Below are positions 61,198-64,000 of a stretch of 64,000 nt of DNA, one piece after another (the stretch's first letter is position 1; each line of letters begins with the position of its first letter). The position numbers were made by a program, and so were the translations under genes. The notes below the pieces were generated by a model, which was not told the DNA's origin, made no database searches, and worked only from the letters and a program-made list of their open reading frames with translations. Source of the DNA: Marinomonas sp. IMCC 4694 (GTDB taxonomy: Bacteria; Pseudomonadota; Gammaproteobacteria; Pseudomonadales; Marinomonadaceae); assembly GCF_008122525.1 (NCBI RefSeq), contig NZ_VSRV01000001.1, positions 3,462,941 to 3,526,940 on the forward strand, read 5' to 3'.

Positions 61198-62853
61198 TTA
61201 CGCCTCTCGTTCGATACGTTTAGTAATGATGTACTGCTGAATGATCGACAAGCTGTTGTTTGTTACCCAGTACAAAACGAGACCGGCTGGGAACCACAAG
61301 AAGAAGAACGTAAATGCGATAGGCATAATCTTCATGATGCGAGCTTGCATTGGATCTGGCGGTGTTGGGTTCAACATTTGTTGTCCCATCATACTTAAAC
61401 CCATTAAGATAGGCAGTATAAAGTAAGGATCCATTACTGATAAGTCATTGATCCATAAGAAAAATGGTGCATGACGTAACTCAACAGACTCCATGAGTAC
61501 CCAGTACAAAGAAAGGAAAACCGGCATTTGCACCAAGATAGGCAAGCAGCCACCCAATGGGTTTATCTTCTCTTTTTTGTACAATGCCATCATTTCTTGG
61601 GACATTTTTTGGCGATCATCGCCGTGCTTTTCTTTAAGTTTAGCGATCTCTGGGCCAAATTTACGCATTTTTGCCATTGAACGATAGCTAGCAGCAGAGA
61701 GCTTAAAGAAGATGGCTTTTACACATACCACGATCAAAATAATGGCAATACCCCAGTTGATCACGAAAGATTGAATCAGTGTCAACAACCAAAACAAGGG
61801 TTTCGCCAACCACCATAACCAGCCGTAATCTACGGTTAATTCTAAATTTTCAGCCGTGTCCTGTAGGTGATCTTGCAATTTCGGTCCCACATAAAATGTC
61901 GAACTCAATGTGCCCTGCTTACCCGGTGCTATTTCTACCGGCGAGCCAGTAAAACCGATGATATTAAAATCACCATTGGTTCTAGCTTGCATCGTGACTT
62001 TTTGGCCTTGCTCTGGAATCCAAGCAGACACAAAATAATGCTGAAGAACGGCAACCCAGCCTTGGGTCGTGGTGGTTTTGACCGGTTCATCCTTCATGTC
62101 AGAGAAAGACACTTTACTGTATTTTGTTTGTTCATCCGAAATAGCACCTCCTAAATAAGGCTGCAGGCCCATACTGGTGGCTTGGCTAGGATCGGGTGTG
62201 TTATCGCGTTTTATTTGCGCAAACAAATTACCACGCCACATAGTGGAGGCCGTATTGTCTACGGTAATTAATTGGCGAATACGGTATTTACCCTTCATAA
62301 AACGAAACGTTTTGGTGTATTTTACGCCGCTCGCATCGGTGTAATACAAATTGACATCGAGAGAGTCGTCTCCTTCAGCCAAACGGTAAGTGGTTTGTTC
62401 AGACTGGTAAACAGGACGGCCATCCGCTGAAGCATCGGGACCATTCTGACCCACTAGGCCACTTTGACTGACGTAAGTTCGTTCGACGCCGTCTTCTAAA
62501 ATAACAAAAGGATCAGGTTTGCCTAATTCTTTTTTGTATTGTAGAAGGGCGGCAGCCACTAAGTCACCACCCACAGGGTTGATAGAGACACGAAGCGTAT
62601 CCGTCGTCACCTCAATCAATTTCCCTGGTGCAATGATTTTTGCACTTTGTGGGATTTCGGCGTTGGCATTGACTGCGCTTTGAGTTGCCACAGGCAAATC
62701 AGTGCTCGTTTGAGTATTTGTCTCGGTTTGAGACGGTGTGCTTTGAACTACGCTCTGAGTGGACTGTGGGCCATAATCTTGGCTCCACTGCAAAAACAGC
62801 ATGTAGCCACTGATAAAAAGCGCACCCCATAAAAAGTAACGTCTGTAATCCAT
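61198..62853 (-). CDS. yidC: Membrane protein insertase YidC
   Basis: YidC inserts and folds inner-membrane proteins, including ATP synthase c. From the ATG at 62853 it has 551 residues: an N-terminal helix (about 4-20), a Thr/Ser/Gln-rich linker, a large periplasmic beta domain, and five conserved C-terminal helices containing NWGIAIILIVVCVKAIFF, the LKEKHGDDRQKMSQEMMALYKKEKINPLGG loop in pattern, and FFLWFPAGLVLYWVTNN. Preceded by rnpA with only 100 bp between. Confidence 0.97.
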   Translation of the reverse strand: MDYRRYFLWGALFISGYMLFLQWSQDYGPQSTQSVVQSTPSQTETNTQTSTDLPVATQSAVNANAEIPQSAKIIAPGKLIEVTTDTLRVSINPVGGDLVAAALLQYKKELGKPDPFVILEDGVERTYVSQSGLVGQNGPDASADGRPVYQSEQTTYRLAEGDDSLDVNLYYTDASGVKYTKTFRFMKGKYRIRQLITVDNTASTMWRGNLFAQIKRDNTPDPSQATSMGLQPYLGGAISDEQTKYSKVSFSDMKDEPVKTTTTQGWVAVLQHYFVSAWIPEQGQKVTMQARTNGDFNIIGFTGSPVEIAPGKQGTLSSTFYVGPKLQDHLQDTAENLELTVDYGWLWWLAKPLFWLLTLIQSFVINWGIAIILIVVCVKAIFFKLSAASYRSMAKMRKFGPEIAKLKEKHGDDRQKMSQEMMALYKKEKINPLGGCLPILVQMPVFLSLYWVLMESVELRHAPFFLWINDLSVMDPYFILPILMGLSMMGQQMLNPTPPDPMQARIMKIMPIAFTFFFLWFPAGLVLYWVTNNSLSIIQQYIITKRIEREA

Positions 62854-62953
62854 GGTATTCAACTAATTTGTTTGGTTGGACGATAGGTTCACGGAACCCT
62901 TATAAAAATCACGCGCTATTAAACCAGCCTTTGGCAGTTTTTTCAGCCTATTT

Positions 62954-63346
62954 TTACGTAGACTGCTCGTGTTTTTTGCTTTGAGGTGATTTTAGGGCTT
63001 TTTTGGCTAATTGCCCCCATGCCTTGTCGAGTCGGTTGTGTAAATCGACGTTTTCCAGCTCTTTGATGCCTTGCCGTGCTAAAAAAACAATATCAAGACC
63101 AGAAAGAGGGGTTTTGTGATGGCGAAATGAATTACGTACCAAGCGTTTGATACGGTTCCGGCCTACCGCACGTTTGTCCGTTTTTTTCGACACAATAAGA
63201 CCTAACCGAGTTTGGTTGTCATCTCGTTTGCGTGCCAATAAAAGAAATTCGCCAGCGAAGACTTTGGAAGAAGTGTCGTTAAAGACGGATTGATAATCCT
63301 CGGCATTCAGAAGTCTGACGTGCCGAGGAAAACAATAGTCGGTCAT
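62954..63346 (-). CDS. rnpA: Ribonuclease P protein component
   Basis: Protein subunit of RNase P, which matures the 5' end of tRNAs. The 130 residues have the family core RLGLIVSKKTDKRAVGRNRIKRLVRNSFR, with the RNRIKR basic motif, and FLARQGIKELEN. Lies 8 bp after rpmH. Confidence 0.96.
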   Translation of the reverse strand: MTDYCFPRHVRLLNAEDYQSVFNDTSSKVFAGEFLLLARKRDDNQTRLGLIVSKKTDKRAVGRNRIKRLVRNSFRHHKTPLSGLDIVFLARQGIKELENVDLHNRLDKAWGQLAKKALKSPQSKKHEQST

Positions 63347-63354
63347 CGGCGTGT

Positions 63355-63489
63355 TTATGCGCTTAGTACCTTGCGGCCGCGAGCACGGCGACGAGCGATA
63401 ACTTGACGTCCGCCTTTAGTTGCCATACGAGCACGGAAACCGTGGTTGCGTTTGCGTTTTAGAACGCTCGGTTGAAAAGTTCTTTTCAT
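63355..63489 (-). CDS. rpmH: 50S ribosomal protein L34
   Basis: The true start is the ATG at 63489 (MKRTFQPSVLKRKRNHGFR), giving the standard 44 residues; the frame is open further upstream, but L34 does not extend there. A tiny, very basic protein of the large subunit, first gene of rpmH-rnpA-yidC. Confidence 0.98.
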   Translation of the reverse strand: MKRTFQPSVLKRKRNHGFRARMATKGGRQVIARRRARGRKVLSA

Positions 63490-63639
63490 CTTAATTCTCT
63501 CACTGAATGCAGTGTTTGAGTTTTGAGGGTTAGCAGTCGCCAAGCCTCTACCATTGATTGGTCAAATCAGGGCGCGGATTTTAGAGCCTTTCCTTAGTAA
63601 ATTCAATGCTTAGCGAGGTTTAATTATCAAAAAAGAAAC

Positions 63640-64000
63640 GCACATATCATCCAGTAGTTACACACAGGGTTACATTTTTTAAGTGGATAACCCCCGCGTA
63701 TTTTATTTTATTTATCCACAGATTGGTTTTTTTACGATGATATGTGTATAAAAAACAGGAGGATAAAAACTTATCCACTTGTGTGTTTTTGTAAAATAAT
63801 TCAATGTTTACTTGTGGGTAAAGGTGCTTTTTATACACATCCTGGTGCGTTTATCTACTGGTGTGCATAACTCTGCTTGTTATCAACTGTGTGTCGTCGC
63901 CATCGCGATTGGGTTTTTTTCGATTTATATGTGGATAACTTTTAGTGGTCGATGTAATATCCGCTTCTTGTCTGTCACTCAACCAGGGAGTACGTTTACA
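63640..64000. other. DnaA-box cluster between rpmH and (expected) dnaA
   Basis: No gene lies after rpmH. AT-rich DNA carries two perfect DnaA boxes in opposite orientations, TTATCCACA at 63712 and TGTGGATAA at 63930, and near-matches at 63682 (AGTGGATAA), 63743 (TGTGTATAA), 63771 (TTATCCACT), 63813 (TGTGGGTAA), 63831 (TTATACACA), 63862 (TGTGCATAA) and 63880 (TTATCAACT). In pseudomonads this gap is an origin and the dnaA promoter. The dnaA gene itself would lie beyond base 64000. Confidence 0.7.

Noticed and set aside
1..64000. CRISPR arrays, rRNA, tRNA genes and complete insertion sequences
   Set aside because: Looked for by eye throughout; no regular repeat-spacer array, no cloverleaf-like or rRNA-like stretch and no transposase gene was seen.

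Overview
The window reads as a chromosomal segment of a marine gammaproteobacterium, most likely Marinomonas or a close relative in the Oceanospirillales. This rests on the protein sequences as I recognise them, on the chain mnmG-rsmG-parA-parB-atpIBEFHAGDC, on the rpmH-rnpA-yidC-mnmE block, and on an AcuR/AcuI acrylate module. No database search was run. No rRNA or tRNA gene and no CRISPR array was seen.

Layout. 0-10.6 kb: the start of cysZ; a molybdopterin-oxidoreductase-like periplasmic protein, a hybrid-type histidine kinase and a separate HPt protein; free methionine-R-sulfoxide reductase; and the phosphate system pstS / pstC-pstA-pstB-phoU, with two candidate Pho boxes and a hairpin between pstS and pstC. 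10.7-12.9 kb: a Phd/ParE-type toxin-antitoxin pair, then about 1.3 kb of broken genes on the minus strand (lipoprotein, unknown protein, AAA ATPase, another fragment). 12.9-20.7 kb: TRAP permeases dctQM, a quinone oxidoreductase, an AraC regulator, and proline catabolism, in which PutA's usual C-terminal domain is a separate gene. 20.7-28.1 kb: a TctD/TctE-like two-component operon that includes a solute-binding protein, facing a tctCBA tricarboxylate transporter, then an isolated TRAP binding protein.

28.3-41.9 kb: housekeeping and accessory genes: a Gfo/Idh/MocA oxidoreductase, uvrD, a small conserved protein, an aspC-type aminotransferase, a DsbA/FrnE-like protein, a PAP2 phosphatase diverging from an EptA-like phosphoethanolamine transferase, a MocR regulator, csdA-csdE converging on tcdA, and a TrmB-type regulator. 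42-53.6 kb: the complete F1Fo ATP synthase operon with a strong promoter, then parB, parA, rsmG and mnmG, all on the minus strand.

53.6-54.2 kb is AT-rich with a near-perfect E. coli-type 13-mer and many DnaA-box-like 9-mers, arranged as in the E. coli gidA-side oriC. 54.5-59.6 kb is an accessory insert: zinc alcohol dehydrogenase with a divergent AraC regulator, acuR and acuI sharing an identical palindrome type, and glycerate kinase. 59.7-63.5 kb returns to conserved mnmE, yidC, rnpA and rpmH, without the usual yidD. The last 0.45 kb is a second DnaA-box cluster, presumably ahead of dnaA. The origin-proximal genes thus appear split into two blocks by an accessory cassette, each block flanked by DnaA boxes.
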